A stretch of DNA of 64,000 nt. Source: Impatiens glandulifera (taxonomy: Eukaryota > Streptophyta > Magnoliopsida > Ericales > Balsaminaceae). Where the stretch lies: contig NC_061869.1 in assembly GCF_907164915.1 (NCBI RefSeq), positions 10,837,721 to 10,901,720 of the forward strand, read 5' to 3'. The notes under the pieces are model-generated. The model was not told the origin of the DNA and ran no database searches. It saw only the letters and a program-made list of their open reading frames with translations. The position numbers were made by a program, and so were the translations under genes. Below, piece after piece: positions 35,530 to 47,429 of this stretch (the first letter of the stretch is position 1; the number at the start of each line of letters is the position of its first letter).

Positions 35530-35591
35530 TAATTAAGCGCTCTCTAGTTGTTGATTCTCTATATTATTCTAATCATTTCCATTAATGCCTT

Positions 35592-35870
35592 TCATGGAAT
35601 ACGACTTATTTTGCTAAAAAAATGAATGAGTGCTTCCTTAGCGGTATTGACATACTCCACGTTTGCTTTAGACACAATAAATAGATCATCCGTAAAATAT
35701 ATGTGTGTGATAATTGCATCCCTACAATGTGGGTGAAAGATAAATGATCGACTTTTCAATTGTATATTTGAAAACGCAATAAAAATCTTCATGATAAAGA
35801 CAAAAGGATAATAGATGTTTTCATCTCCATTCTCTACCATGACTTCAAGACAACGCAAAGCATTTTTTTA
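35592..35870 (-). pseudogene. LINE reverse-transcriptase fragment, copy A
   Basis: Minus-strand frame with PFVFIMKIF, then 'ITHIYFTDDLFIVSKANVEY' and AKEALIHFF. This is the LINE RT catalytic region (normally F-A-D-D, here F-T-D-D). Only about 90 residues remain. It resembles the same part of the LINE at 4,020-4,200 and is present in copy B. Confidence 0.85.
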
Positions 35871-35879
35871 ATCAAATAA

Positions 35880-36849
35880 ACTTCATAGTCAAAAAAGATT
35901 ATCAATAACTTTAACAAATATAAAGATGTGTGATAAATATTTTAATAAAAAATGGCTTCCTTGCAGAATTCGTGAAAACATTTAAATTCTCAAACATCTG
36001 CAAAACATAAAACATAATGAGAAAAATAAACACTAAACCATGCTAACAAGAACATCATATTAGTATTAGTGTAATATTTAATAATGGTGAATTTGATTTG
36101 GACAAAAAAGTTGTGTGATTTTTACTCTTTTATTTAAAGAGGTGTTCCACTTCAAAATTATGTGTTATTTTATTTTATTTCTTTTTAGTCCTATATTAGT
36201 TTGATTACATAAAAAATATGCATTTTATTGTATTTAATATATTTAATTAACTTTATATAGAAATTTAAAAATAAATATATGTTATAATAATATTTATTCT
36301 AACAAAATAAAATATAATTCTATTAATAAATATTATTAATAAAATAACATGATTAAATATGAAATTTATAAATTAAATAAACATCTCATTTATAAAATAA
36401 CAAGATGAAATTAATTTTATTAATTAAATAAAAATTTAATTTATAAAATTAATATTCAATCTAAAAGGTTATTTGGTTTAAGAAATCAAATCTGAAATCA
36501 AATCTATATATATTTAATGATGCTTAATTTAAAATGTTTGAAGTGTGCAACTATTTTATATTTTATAAGTTATAAAACTAATTTTATTTCACTATAACTA
36601 TTTGAATTTTTTTTTCAAAACAGACCTAATGAAGTCTAATATGATTATAAGTTCATCTCAAATATAAATACGACTCAAAACATAGTAAGAACAACTTCAA
36701 AACCAAAACTCCTTATAACTTCTTAATAGAGTAAATATTTTAAGAACACTATGAAATTAGACAAGAGAGTTGGTTGATGGAAGAATACAACCAATCAAGG
36801 TATGCAAATACTGTCAAGCTGAGATTCTAACCGTTTCTAGAAGTATCAC
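35880..36849. other. Intergenic, part of duplication copy A
   Basis: AT-rich; homologous to 61,145-62,245. No gene seen. Confidence 0.5.
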
Positions 36850-36873
36850 TGGGTTGAAAACCATTTATTAAAA

Positions 36874-37182
36874 ATGTGTAAGTTGAGTCCATTCTATGAA
36901 ACAAGTAGAGCTTGTAGAGGTTATAAAAGTCAAACTATATTGACGAACAAGATAATATGGCAAGAAAGTATTTTAGTTCCACATACTTTTAACCAGAAAA
37001 TGTGTGAAATAAAATTGAGCAAGTATGTGATCCTCAATGAAGCGTCATTTAAATTTGTCGAAGGAATAAGATTTATGAGCTTATTACATGAAGCACAACT
37101 GCGGTTCAAGGTTCCTGATCGAAAGAAAGTTGCAGGTAAGGTTTTTGATTTATTCTTAGTTGAATTGATTTTTTTTGTTTAA
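36874..37182 (+). pseudogene. hAT transposase N-terminal-type fragment, copy A
   Basis: An open frame of 102 codons with 'FNQKMCEIKLSKYVILNEAS' followed by FKFVEGIRFMSLLHEAQLRF. This resembles the region after the BED finger in plant hAT proteins (r..la.fIi..e.pF..VE...F...l....p.f..psr.tv). No BED finger or catalytic part is seen nearby. A GT follows 'gttgcag', so it could be read as an exon. Copy B (62,271-62,564) keeps the frame open too, but has a TAG just upstream of its start. Confidence 0.55.
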
Positions 37183-38314
37183 GTTAATATGTTTCTTTGG
37201 TATCAAATGTATAATATCGATACCGTGCCGAAATTAAAGTATACTGTAAGCAAGGTAAGGTAAAGATATGCATTTTTTCTTTACCCAAGGCTAGGCAACA
37301 AGTGCTAAAAGGACTAAAAGGGAAGACTCATACCAGGTGCGTAAATATAAAGTTGGATTGCCTTAAAAAGGCCTCTTAAAATGTAGTTGAACATCCTCAA
37401 TAGGTCTGACTGCTGTGGTTGATGCCCCACCTCAACTTCATAAGGAAGGCCTCATTGTTCACAAATATCTCCTAGAGAGCTACTTAATGCCTTGCTTGGG
37501 ACTGGCTGACTTCTATCTAACAACAATTCTGCCTTCTGATGGGGAGGTTATCGGAAGAAAGGAAGAGCTCACGATTTACTAGCATAATCATTATTATTGA
37601 ACTTCTTATAATGAAAAGCTGCAATTGAGGTTAATACTTTTTTATAGGTATCCTTATTATCACTATCCCTGGGCCTAGTAGAAAATACTATTAGTCTTAG
37701 AGTAAAATAACGTTCTCCTAAATAAAAATATATCTTAACAAATATCATATCTTTTTTTAACAATTATATTTTGATATTTATTTAAAATTTTAAAATTATA
37801 AAATTCTATATTTATAATATTTAACTAAATTAATATATTAAATAATAATTTACATATTAATAATTTAAAAAATGCTTAACATATTACACTAACTGAACTC
37901 ATTCAGTTAGATTAATAATCTATATATAAACTAGTAAATCAACACAAAATAGTAAAAAAATTAATTTAAATTCTACCCAAAATTATTTTCAATTACGTTT
38001 ATACCTATGTTCTTCAAAGTTTTTAGAATAATAGAGTGATACTATAATCACTAAAATATACCTACCTAATTTATAAATTTTAAATAATTATTTTTGAATA
38101 AATAAATTTAAAATAATTAAAATTAAGGCAAAAATATGATTACATAATTAGTTAAATTAATTATTGTAATAATTAAATCCCAATTTAAAATAAAGGCCAA
38201 AGAAAAATAAATTAATTAATTTGAGATAAATGTTATATTTATTTTATCTCAAATTAATTTTAAGGACTCAAAAAAATAAATAAATAATTTAGGATAAATG
38301 TTGTACCTATTTTA
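37183..38314. other. Intergenic plus start of LTR-like repeat R3
   Basis: 37,200-37,600 is less AT-rich and well conserved in copy B (62,570-62,960), including 'gcgtaaatataaagttggat' and 'gaggttatcggaag', but I cannot identify it. From about 37,790 the text follows the LTR-like repeat R1/R2 ('aattaattattgtaataatt', 'cccaatttaaaataaaggcc'). Confidence 0.45.
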
Positions 38315-39798
38315 TGTTAGGATCGGGTACAATAATAGAGATTGTGGTCTGACTATGTTGAACGATTACACACACTACTTCGATATTAACTTTGTTAGAA
38401 ATTAATATCTAGTTTCTATTCTACACAAGTTTCACAAACTCTTGAACCGAGTTCAAGTGCGGAAATGTTTGTTTGGACTTGAAGCAGCAAGTAAGTGCGA
38501 ATCAAGGAAAGAAACACAAGACATAAGAGATTTATGGATCTTCGGAGTAAAAATTCATACGTCACCCATTCTTCTCAGCCTTGAGAAGGATATTTACTAG
38601 AAGATTTGGTTTAATACAACATTTGTACAAACTCAGCCGGACAACCAGGACTTAAACTCTACCTGTTTCCGAACTCCTAGCACAACAAAAACAGATTCTG
38701 TCAACTTACAATATTGAATACTCACACAAAATAGGCAGTATGTAGTACAACTTTAAAACTCTAGTAAACTTGTGAGCTTTTTGAGAATGATTGCACTGAT
38801 ATTTCTTGTAACTCTCGTTAGATTGATTAAAAACTAGTGTCAATCTTGACTTCCAACTGCTCCATAAATAGGCAGGTAGCCAACGAATATATTTTCTTGA
38901 AAGGACACTTGTCCCAATATTGAATAGTACATCAATGAATATCCTCCTTTGATCTTGTCTGTACTTTATGATAATGAGCCAAGAATTCATTAATGGAGCC
39001 TGTTGTACTAAGAACTTTCATTGCAAATGATTTGAATAATCTTGGTATGTGGCAGTCTTCTTTAGGTCTGTCTCTACTGTTGTGTCAGACTGCCCATCCC
39101 AAATTGGAGCTGAGATTGATCAGGTACTAGAAAGCGTTTACCCAAAATGCCAAACTTGGAAGATATTGGAAGCGCCATATGTAGAACTGAAGTGGTAAAA
39201 TAATTGAGACGCTTGAATAAAACCGATCTTATAAACTGACGGACGCGTGTTTATAGAAACCGATCTCATAAACTAACGATCTCATAAACAAATTGGTTGC
39301 GTGTTTATAGAAATCGATCTTATAAACAAATCGGACGCGTGTTTATAGAAACTGATCTCATAAACTACCGGATGCGTGTTTATAGAAACCGATCTCATAA
39401 ACTACTAGACGCGTGTTTATAGAAACCGATCTCATAAACTACCGGACGCGTGTTTATAGAAACCAATCTCATAAACAAACCGGATGCGTGTTTATAGAAA
39501 CCGATCTCATAAACTACTAATCTCATAAATACCGATCTCAATTATAAAACCGAAGTTGATATAAAAACGATCTCGATTAAATACCGAACAACTTTCTTTC
39601 AGGTTTTCTGTAATCTGCACAAGATTAATTTAAACAATACTCAGTTCTTATTTATACATTTATGCTTGATATTTTAATATAACAATTTCTCCCTTTTTGA
39701 TTATTTAAACTAAATATTCAAAACTTGGTGATTTATAATTATTGGTTAATTCTCCTAAGTTAATTAGCTAATACAATCTAGAAGGCTTTATTCTAACA
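38315..39798 (-). mobile_element. Ty1/copia solo LTR (1,484 bp), minus orientation
   Basis: Ends TGTTAG...CTAACA with a perfect 5-bp target duplication TTTTA (38310-38314 and 39799-39803). Its reverse complement matches the LTRs of the element at 40,602-54,413 in order ('gggtgacgta', 'ccgaa..atccataaa', 'cacttgaactcggttcaaga', 'gttagag..taa', 'gatcctaaca'). No internal sequence remains, so it formed by LTR-LTR recombination. The open frame at 38,706-38,990 is within the LTR and is not a gene. Confidence 0.93.
39215..39535. repeat. 37-bp tandem repeat inside the solo LTR
   Basis: About eight units of 'acgcgtgtttatagaaaccg' plus 'atctcataaactaccgg', with small changes (ACGCGTG sometimes ATGCGTG). 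Confidence 0.9.
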
Positions 39799-40394
39799 TT
39801 TTATTTTAAATGAATTAAAAATAAAGCCCCAAAATATACAAAAATAAAATAAAATAAATGAACAAAATAAATGTTATATATATTTAAATATTTTAAAGGT
39901 TAAAAATGGAGCCAAAAAGAGATTAAAAAATATCGTTTTCAAACAAATTCCAAAGCTGGAAAAGGGTCGGATCTGTCGCTGCCGAAATTAAGAGAAATCA
40001 ATGCAATAGACCACACAACCATCATATGAGCGCCCGTGCTTCATCCAACGAACGACAGAGGACCGTGTAACCCGCTGCAACGGAAGAGAAGTTCGTTCGC
40101 ATTGCTACCTGAAACGACGTTGTTATCACTTTGAATTGTCTTCTTTCTCGTGACGAACATCAATCATCATCGGCTTAAACTTTTGATTTTTCAAAAGTGG
40201 AACTCGACCGTTACTGAATCAAACCGGCTGATTCAAATGATGAAATGATCACATTAACATGGTGATCTTTTCATCTACGATCGTAAATCTTCATCATCTT
40301 ATAACGAGCCACTACTTCTAAAACTTGATGTGTTATCTTTGAGTCTAATTCACATCTAACCATCAATTTCTACTATTATCTTTTGCCCCCTCTT

Positions 40395-40496
40395 TTATGT
40401 CATTTTGTAACATGTAAAATAAAATATATTAATGAAGATAAAAAAACATATAATCATTAAGGATACAAAATAACCCAAATGAATGAATACATCAAG
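40395..40496. other. Displaced 3' flank of tetraspanin copy 2
   Basis: 'tatgtcattttgtaacatgt', 'aaaataaaat' and later 'acaaaataacccaaatgaat', 'gaatacat' match 16,370-16,450, which lies directly 3' of tetraspanin pseudogene 1. The remaining 3' flank of tetraspanin copy 2 resumes at 55,130. About 14.6 kb of transposons therefore separates two halves of one ancestral flank. Confidence 0.75.
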
Positions 40497-40601
40497 ATAT
40501 TAACAATCGGTTTTGATTGGTTGTTTCGACTAATAAGAGGTTTATGAATGATTGTATACGTTGTAATTCGAATGATAACAGGTTGTTTGGATGATTGATT
40601 T

Positions 40602-41837
40602 TGTTAGATAAAATTAGACCGGTTAAATAGAACTTAACAAAAACAAACTTCCTGTGCAGGAACGATTAAAGAATCAGGATCGGTCAAGTAATCCAACCGG
40701 TCAAGCAACACAACCGGTCAAGAACCTAACCGACCAGAAAAACAAGACCGATTAAAAGACAAGGCAAAAGATGTAACCAAAACCGGAATTCAGCCGGTTA
40801 ACCGGAAGCTATGAAAAACCTGAAGTCATCCGGTTAATCCAAACAACCGGTAGACATTCTAAACCGAAATGCATCAATCCAGAAAACCAATGAAGAAGCT
40901 ACTTAGAGAAAAAAGTCAAGAACATCAAACTAAGTACAATCTACAAATCGGTGCAAACAAACACATTGAGTATCTACGGAAGATGATATCAAAGACACAG
41001 ACTGTAACATTGCCCTATTCATACAAGTCTGCAGAAAACCGCCTGAAGAAGATCTTTCCACTCTGGGATAAATCAGAGGTGCAACATTCCAAATCGACAG
41101 TTGCTACATTAAGTAAAAGACAAACCTAGCCGGTTTGACCTACGCACTGGAAGCCTAAACCGCCAGGTCTGAATCACTAAACCTCTGCTCAACCAATCAG
41201 ATTCAAGAAGAGGAAATGTGACCGTTGACACATTTCACCTATATAAGAAGGAGCTGAAGAGGAGTAAATGCAGTTACAAAGGAGTTACCAGTTCCACCAA
41301 CTACAAGTTCTAAGAGTTATTACAAGTCTATCTCTCTAAGATTAAAAAGAGCTCAAGTGTTTATTTGAAGTGAGATTACAATTTTGGTGAGAATTGTACG
41401 AGTGTTATCGAGCAGCAAATAAGTCTCGATCGGATTGTGTTTGTGTATTCCTTAGTGAATATCCTTCTCGCGGTTTCGAGAGGAAGGGGTGACGTAGGAG
41501 TTTTATCTCCGAACATCCATAAAAACCCGTCTTGTTATTTACTTTCTGTCGGCTTTATATTCTAACTGATCCTACCTAAACCGACTTACTGAATCCCAAA
41601 CCGACCCACCAAACTCCAAACCGACTTTATCCAAATCCGGTTCTATTTATCTTGTGTGCGTGCTGCTTCAACCTGAAACAAACCACTTCCGCACTTGAAC
41701 TCGGTTCAAGGGTTTGTGACAGTTTGTGTAGTATTGAAACCCCGGTGTTAATCTCTAACCGGATTAAACATCAACAATTGAGTGAAAGTTCTAACCGGCC
41801 AGACCCTGGTTCCCCATCCGCGACCTAGATCCTAACA
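40602..41837 (+). repeat. 5' LTR of the copia element
   Basis: 1,236 bp. TATATAAG at 41240-41247 is the likely promoter. It differs from the 3' LTR by scattered substitutions and a few indels. For example the 5' copy lacks about 18 bp near 41,027 and 17 bp near 41,090, and has about 17 bp extra near 41,278. The open frame at 40,869-41,129 lies inside the LTR and is not a gene. Confidence 0.95.
41240..41247 (+). promoter_or_regulatory. LTR TATA box
   Basis: TATATAAG; the corresponding 3' LTR position reads TATAAAAG (53833-53840). Confidence 0.7.
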
Positions 41838-41839
41838 AT

Positions 41840-41851
41840 TGGTATCAGAGC
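41840..41851 (+). other. Primer-binding site, initiator tRNA-Met type
   Basis: TGGTATCAGAGC, two bases after the 5' LTR end. This is the standard plant Ty1/copia primer site, complementary to the 3' end of initiator tRNA-Met. Confidence 0.95.
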
Positions 41852-41876
41852 AGTTAGCTTTAATACTCAAGCAAGC

Positions 41877-43651
41877 ATGACTCTCGATAAGCCTCCAATG
41901 CTAGAAGGTGATGATTTCATTAACTGGAAGGTACGTATGCACCTGCACTTAATCACTATGGATGATGAGATGTCGTTCATCCTGTCCGAAGGACCGATAA
42001 AGATCGATAAAAACAGGGAGGAATGGACAAAAGATGATAAGAGAAGAAACAATCTGGACAACCATGCCAGAAATCACATCATCAACGGTTTGGAAAGGAA
42101 TACCTTTTGTAAGGTTAGAGATTGAAAAACCGCTAAGGAAATATGGGTAATGGTGATTCAAATTATGAGGGAAACGAAAGAACCAAGGAAAACAAGTTAA
42201 TGGTGGCTACCCAGAAGTTTGAAAACATTGAGATGAAACCGGGAAAAACAATGAGGGAGTACATCGACCGGTTCATAGACGTGATAGACGATCTATCAAC
42301 TCTTAGAAATAAGTATGACAACAAGGAAACTATCATGAAAGAATTAAGATCTCTTCCAAGCGCATGGGATATAAAGACAATGGTGATGAGGGAATCAAAC
42401 TGTCTAAGCAAGATGAAGCTACACGACGTGTTCGAAGATCTTAAGGCATATGAGTTTGAGATGAGGTCTAGGATTGAAGATGAAGTATCAGCCTCAACCT
42501 CCACTAAAACATTAGTCACATCCATAGAACCGGTTTCTCCTGCACCGATTAGAACCGCTGAACAGTTCATCGAGGATGCCATGGCAATGCTTGCACAGAA
42601 GTTCGGCAGATTCATGAAGAGAAGCCAACCGACAAACAACAACAACTATAACTACGGTGATAAATCTAATGTTAGATGTTATAATTGCAATTGTTTGGGA
42701 CATTTCAGGTGGGAATGCAGAAAACCGAGGCGGGATGACCAGAAACCGGATAGTCAGAACCAAAGAAACAATTATTCACAAACCGGTGAAGGAAGTGAAG
42801 TTCAGAAAGTAATGATAACCGATGATGGAGGAAGCTTATGGGCTCACAGTGACAGTGATGACGAACTCACATGTCTCATGGCAAACGAGGAACAGGTATT
42901 TGACTCTCCTTGCGAAGAATTTACTAAAGATGAGTTATTTAATGCACTAAATGATATGGTAATAGAGTATAAGAACCTATTAACATTAATACCAACCCAA
43001 CTCAACTTTAGAACCGACCCCATAGCACCAACCTTGACCGAACCAAAAAATATTCAACCTGATGAAATCTTCGAAACCAATGAAGCACCTGAACTATCCT
43101 CTGAGACCGAACTGCTCAAGGAGTCAGTTCAAGAGTTGACCGAGGAGGAAGATGTCCGAACTCGGTATCAAATAGCCGCGTGGAAAAGATCCAGTGAAAT
43201 GGTGAACCAGTTGTCTAGGTACAAGAGACATCCCAAGTGCATGTTTGTTCTTGGATACAAAAACAACAGATCCAATAACCGGAACCGTTCCGACAAGATG
43301 AGGCTCATAAAAGATAATCTTCCCTTTGTAAGATTTGTCAAGAGCTCTTCAACCGACGATGAGGAACAAAGTGTCTCAAATTCGGAAGACGAAATAACCT
43401 ATGTAAGTCCAACTGATTCCGAAAAATGGCTCCATCTGGAGAGAAGGAAAGCCAACCGGCCCAAAGGTAAACAAACCGATCCACAACCGCATGTGATAAA
43501 CCAAAGGCCACCACCAAATAAGGCACTCTTAGGGAAACAGAAAGATGTCAAACCGAGTACAAGAAAATTAGTCAGAACCATAACCGGGAAAGTTGTCCGA
43601 CTTATTAAAGTTTGGATACCTAAAGGACTAATCACTTGTGGACCCAAGTAA
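41877..43651 (+). pseudogene. Copia gag (UBN2-type capsid plus zinc knuckle)
   Basis: ATG at 41877 opens 'MTLDKPPMLEGDDFINWKVR', a copia gag N-terminus. A TGA at 42123-42125 and a frameshift near 42,160 interrupt it. The second frame then runs unbroken from 42143 to the TAA at 43649-43651 (502 codons). It carries 'KLMVATQKFENIEMKPGKTM' and the CCHC knuckle CYNCNCLGHFRWEC (C-x2-C-x4-H-x4-C, about residues 179-192 of that frame), then a long acidic, Ser-rich tail. The protein packages element RNA into cytoplasmic particles. The long tail after the knuckle is typical of SIRE-type gag. Pol lies in another frame and starts just after. Confidence 0.92.
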
Positions 43652-43691
43652 ATGTGGGTACCAAATAGTTGTAAATATATATATTTTGCAG

Positions 43692-46600
43692 GACATGAAG
43701 AAACCGCTAGGAAACTCTGAGTGGTATTTGGACAGCGGCTGCTCCAAACACATGACTGGAAATAACAACCTTCTAACCGACATTAAAACAGAAACCGGTG
43801 CAATGATTGTCTTCGGTGACAACTCAAGAGGTAGAACTGTGGGCAAGGGTAAGATTGTCCATGGTAATTTAACAATTAACAATGTACTTCTAGTTGAAAA
43901 TCTACACTTTAACCTACTAAGCATTAGTCAGATGTGTGATGCTGGATACCCTGTAGAATTTCTTAAGCATGCATGCCTAGTTAAAAACTCTCAAGGTAAC
44001 ACACTACTAACCGGAAATAGGTTAGGAAACATATACAAGGTAAACTGGAAAAATGAGGTAGAACAAACTATTTGCATGGTAGCTAAAACCGATCAAACTT
44101 GACTATGACATAAAATGCTAAATCATCTAAACCTCAAAACCTTAAACTATATCCGCGGTAAAAAGCTAGTTAAAGGAATTCCTGATATAGTATTTAACAA
44201 GGATAAGGTTTGTTCAACATGTCAAATGGGTAAGCAAACTAAGTCAACCTTTAAGAGTAAATGACACATTCAGTCCAACCGATGTCTAGATCTTCTTCAC
44301 ATGGACTTATTTGGACCGATTAGGGTCACTAGCCTAGGTGGTATGATGTACACCATGGTTGTTATCGATGACTATTCTAGATATACATGGGTAATATTTC
44401 TGGCATCTAAACGTGAAACTGCATCAAATTTAATCACATTTCTTAAGCGTTTGCAAAATGAAAAATCAACAAGCATAAATAGCATTAGGAGTGATAGAGG
44501 AACCGAATTTACAAATAGCACCTTAAATGCATTTCTTGATGAATCCGGCATTAGACACGAGTTGTCCAGTGCTAGGACTCCTCAACAGAACGGCCTGGCC
44601 GAGAGAAGAAACCGAACTCTCAAGGAAGCCGCAAGGTCTATGATAGTCGATTCGGGTGTTGCTAAAAAATTTTGGGCTGAATCTATCAGTACTGCATGTT
44701 ATACACAAAACCGCTCCTTGATCAACAAGTTTCACAAAAAAACACCGTATGAAGTGTACTTTGATAGGATTCCTAACATTCGGTATTTTAAAATCTTCAG
44801 TTGTAAATGCTACATTCACATAAATGGCAAAAATTACCTATCTATTTTTGATGCAAAATCCGATATTGGGATAATGTTAGGTTACTCAGCAGTTAGTAAA
44901 ACATATAGAGTGTATAATACTAGAACCTCAACCGTGGAGGAATCTCTTCATGTTATATTCGATGAATCGGTTGAAAGTAACATTGCATCATCCTTTGATC
45001 TACACAACAGATTGGAAAATAATAATATCCATTCTGATAGTGAAGATGAGCTTCCGATTTTCAGACGGTTTGTCCGTGACCAAATGGGTGATGATGAAAC
45101 CCAGCCGGATCAAGCTGCCACACAGTAGGAAGCTGACACCTCGGTCCAAACTGAGGAAATCGGTCGGTCTGACATCACTGTTCAGCCTATCGATATGTCT
45201 AGCCTTGATCAAACAAACGGTGATTTGGTAGGCACTCTTGAACCGAATCTCAAAAGGAACACAAATCATCCTCCTGAGTTAATTATAGGTGACACTTCAA
45301 AACCCGTTCAAACTAGGCAACAAATCCTGGAGGAATACCTTAATTCCGCTTTCATATCCCAGATTGAGCCGAAAAGGGTGGATGAAGTATTGTCAGATCC
45401 GGATTGGATCTTGTGAATGCAAGAAGAGTTAAACCAGTTTGAGAGTAATAAAGTTTGGTACCTAGTCCCTAGACCGAAAGATCAACCGATCATAGGAACA
45501 AGATGAGTATTTAGAAATAAACTTAATGAAGACGGTTTGGTCACGATGAACAAAGCCAGATTAGTGGCACAAGGATATAAACAGGAAGAAGGTATTGATT
45601 TTGAAGAATCATTTGCTCCTGTAGCTAGGATTGAAGCCATTAGGATTTTTCTAGCCTTTGCTGCTTTCAAAAATTTTAAAGTCTTTCAAATGGATGTTAA
45701 AAGTGCATTTTTAAATGGTGACCTACGTGAGGAAGTATATGTTGAGCAACCACCCAGTTTCAAAAATCCTGACCTACCTAATCATGTATACCGCCTAAAC
45801 AAAGCATTGTACGGTTTAAAACAAGCTCCTAGAGCTTGGTATGATACACTAACCGCATTTCTGTGAAAACATGATTTCACCATAGGTTCAGTGGATAAGA
45901 CACTATTTAAATTTGAGAAAAAGGAGCATATCCTACTTGATCAAATATATGTGGATGATATCATTTTCGGATTAACCGATCCTAAGCTATGTGATAAATT
46001 CTCAACCTTGATGACTAACAAATTTGAAATGAGTATGATGGGAGAATTAAGCTTCTTCCTAGGCCTTCAGGTTAAGAAACTCGAAGGAGGAACCTTCATC
46101 AGTCAACCCAAATACACAAAGGAACTTCTGAAGAAATTTGGAATGGACACATGTTCCTCTGCCGCTACTCCAATGAGCTCATCAATCAAATTGGACAAGG
46201 ATGATGACGGTCAGGTAGTAGACTTGACGGCCTATCGTGGAATCATCGGTTCACTTCACCTGACAACAAGTAGACTGGATATACTATTTGCATTCGGAGT
46301 GTGTGGAAGATTCCAGGTTAATCCAAAACAATCTCACTATACAACCGCAAAGTGAATCTTGAAATACCTAAAGGGAACCCCTGAAGTCGGTCTGTGGTAT
46401 CCAAAGGACTCATCTTTCAACCTCACAAGTTACTCGGATGCAGACTATGCATGTTGTAAAGTTGACAGAAAAAGTACCAGCGGAACATGCCAATTCTTAG
46501 GTGATCGGCTTGTTTCATGGCACAACAAGAAGCAAACATCGGTTGCTACGTCAACCGCAGAAGCTGAATATCTGGCAGCCGGAAATTGCTGTTCACAACT

Positions 46601-46901
46601 CCTATGAATCCAACAACAACTGAAGGACTTCGGTATCACCGCCGACGAGTCTCCAATTTTCTGTGATAACACGAGTGCCATAGTAATCACATACAATCCG
46701 GTCTTACACTCCAGAACCAAGCACATAGACATAAGGCATCACTTCATCCGAGAACAAGTTATGCTGAAGCATATCCGGCTGGAATACGTATCAACAGAAC
46801 AACAAGTAGCCGATATCTTCACAAAGCCCCTGCAGGAAGCTAAGTTTTCTTACTTCAGAAACATACTCGGTTTAACCAATATTAATCAGCTCATTTCTTA
46901 A
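43692..46901 (+). pseudogene. Copia pol: protease, integrase, reverse transcriptase, RNase H
   Basis: One continuous frame of about 1,070 codons. Protease: WYLDSGCSKHMTG. Integrase zinc region: H...H and CSTCQMGK (44,215). Integrase core: MDLFGP (first Asp), SDRGTEF (second), and the Glu in 'PQQNGLAERRNRTLKEA'. Reverse transcriptase: [30 protein letters not shown] and YVDD (45948-45959). RNase H: DRKSTSGTCQFLG, TAEAEY and RTKHIDIRHHFIRE. The frame ends at TAA 46899-46901. It is broken only by nonsense codons, at 44100, 44106, 44262, 45126, 45414, 45504, 45864, 46353 and 46605, with no frameshift. Several fall where the family has Trp, Arg or Gln. Confidence 0.95.
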
Positions 46902-47429
46902 ATCCTCAATGTCTAAAAGGAAAATCGGTTCGGACAGACAAAACCGACAGTTCTTCTTAAATTGTCGAAAACCGAATTCACCAAGGTACTTATTGAAGAA
47001 CCGCTTTGTCTATCAGTCACAGTAAACCAACCGGTTACTTAATGCCTACACTAATTAACCGCATCGAGACCAATGACTGAAAACCGACCAGTTTGGAAAT
47101 AATATACTGTGGATTATTTGGCTTCCGAACAGAATTGGAACAATTATCTGTGTTTAGATGTATCTGTTCTAAAAAGATACATTTTCAAAGCAAAATGGTC
47201 ATACCTCAAAAGACGTGAAGATATGATATATTTCACCGTCCAGGTCTACGACTCACATCCTAGGTTGTAGACATACTTATTTCATGCAATATGTTTTATC
47301 CTATGGTTAATAGATCAAATCACCTGTTATACACTAGATAATACTATCATCCCTCAACTAATATATAAGTTAGGCAAACATCAGACAAAATATCCACAAG
47401 TATCAACTTATCATCTCACTAAGACAAAA
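46902..47429 (+). other. Spacer after pol with a TATA-like box
   Basis: Non-coding, rich in aaccgg strings. TATATAAG at 47362-47369 precedes the first accessory ORF by 68 bp (last T to ATG 60 bp). Possible internal promoter. Confidence 0.4.

Larger units (their letters stand above)
30840..38640. repeat. Segmental duplication, copy A
   Basis: Colinear with 57,140-64,000 across an MMP gene, its flanks, a LINE fragment, a hAT-like fragment, an LTR-like repeat and the start of a solo LTR. The left limit is about 30,840 (A) and 57,140 (B). The right limit cannot be seen because B leaves the window. Main differences: a hAT MITE at 34,052-34,588 and about 200 bp near 35,130-35,330 are present only in A. 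About 95 bp near 61,370-61,465 is present only in B. Confidence 0.92.
37790..40390 (+). mobile_element. LTR-like repeat copy R3, split by a solo LTR
   Basis: The left part (37,790-38,314) and right part (39,799-40,390) join across the TTTTA target site of the solo LTR and together follow R1/R2. The right part contains 'cccaaaatatacaaaaataa', the GC-rich block with 'catatgagcgcccg', and the decayed palindrome 'gaaacgacgttgtta' (40,111-40,125). The left part recurs in copy B. Confidence 0.6.

Noticed and set aside
40869..41129. Open frame in the 5' LTR (and 53,427-53,705 in the 3' LTR)
   Set aside because: Both lie within the LTRs, differ by frameshifting indels and resemble no protein family; they are incidental.
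43640..43695. Possible gag-pol intron (sequence ends TATATTTTGCAG before pol)
   Set aside because: It looks like a splice acceptor, but no convincing donor was seen in gag, and a stop plus frame change can explain the junction.
42163..45269. Several minus-strand open frames opposite gag and pol
   Set aside because: They are mirror frames of clearly identified gag and pol domains on the plus strand.
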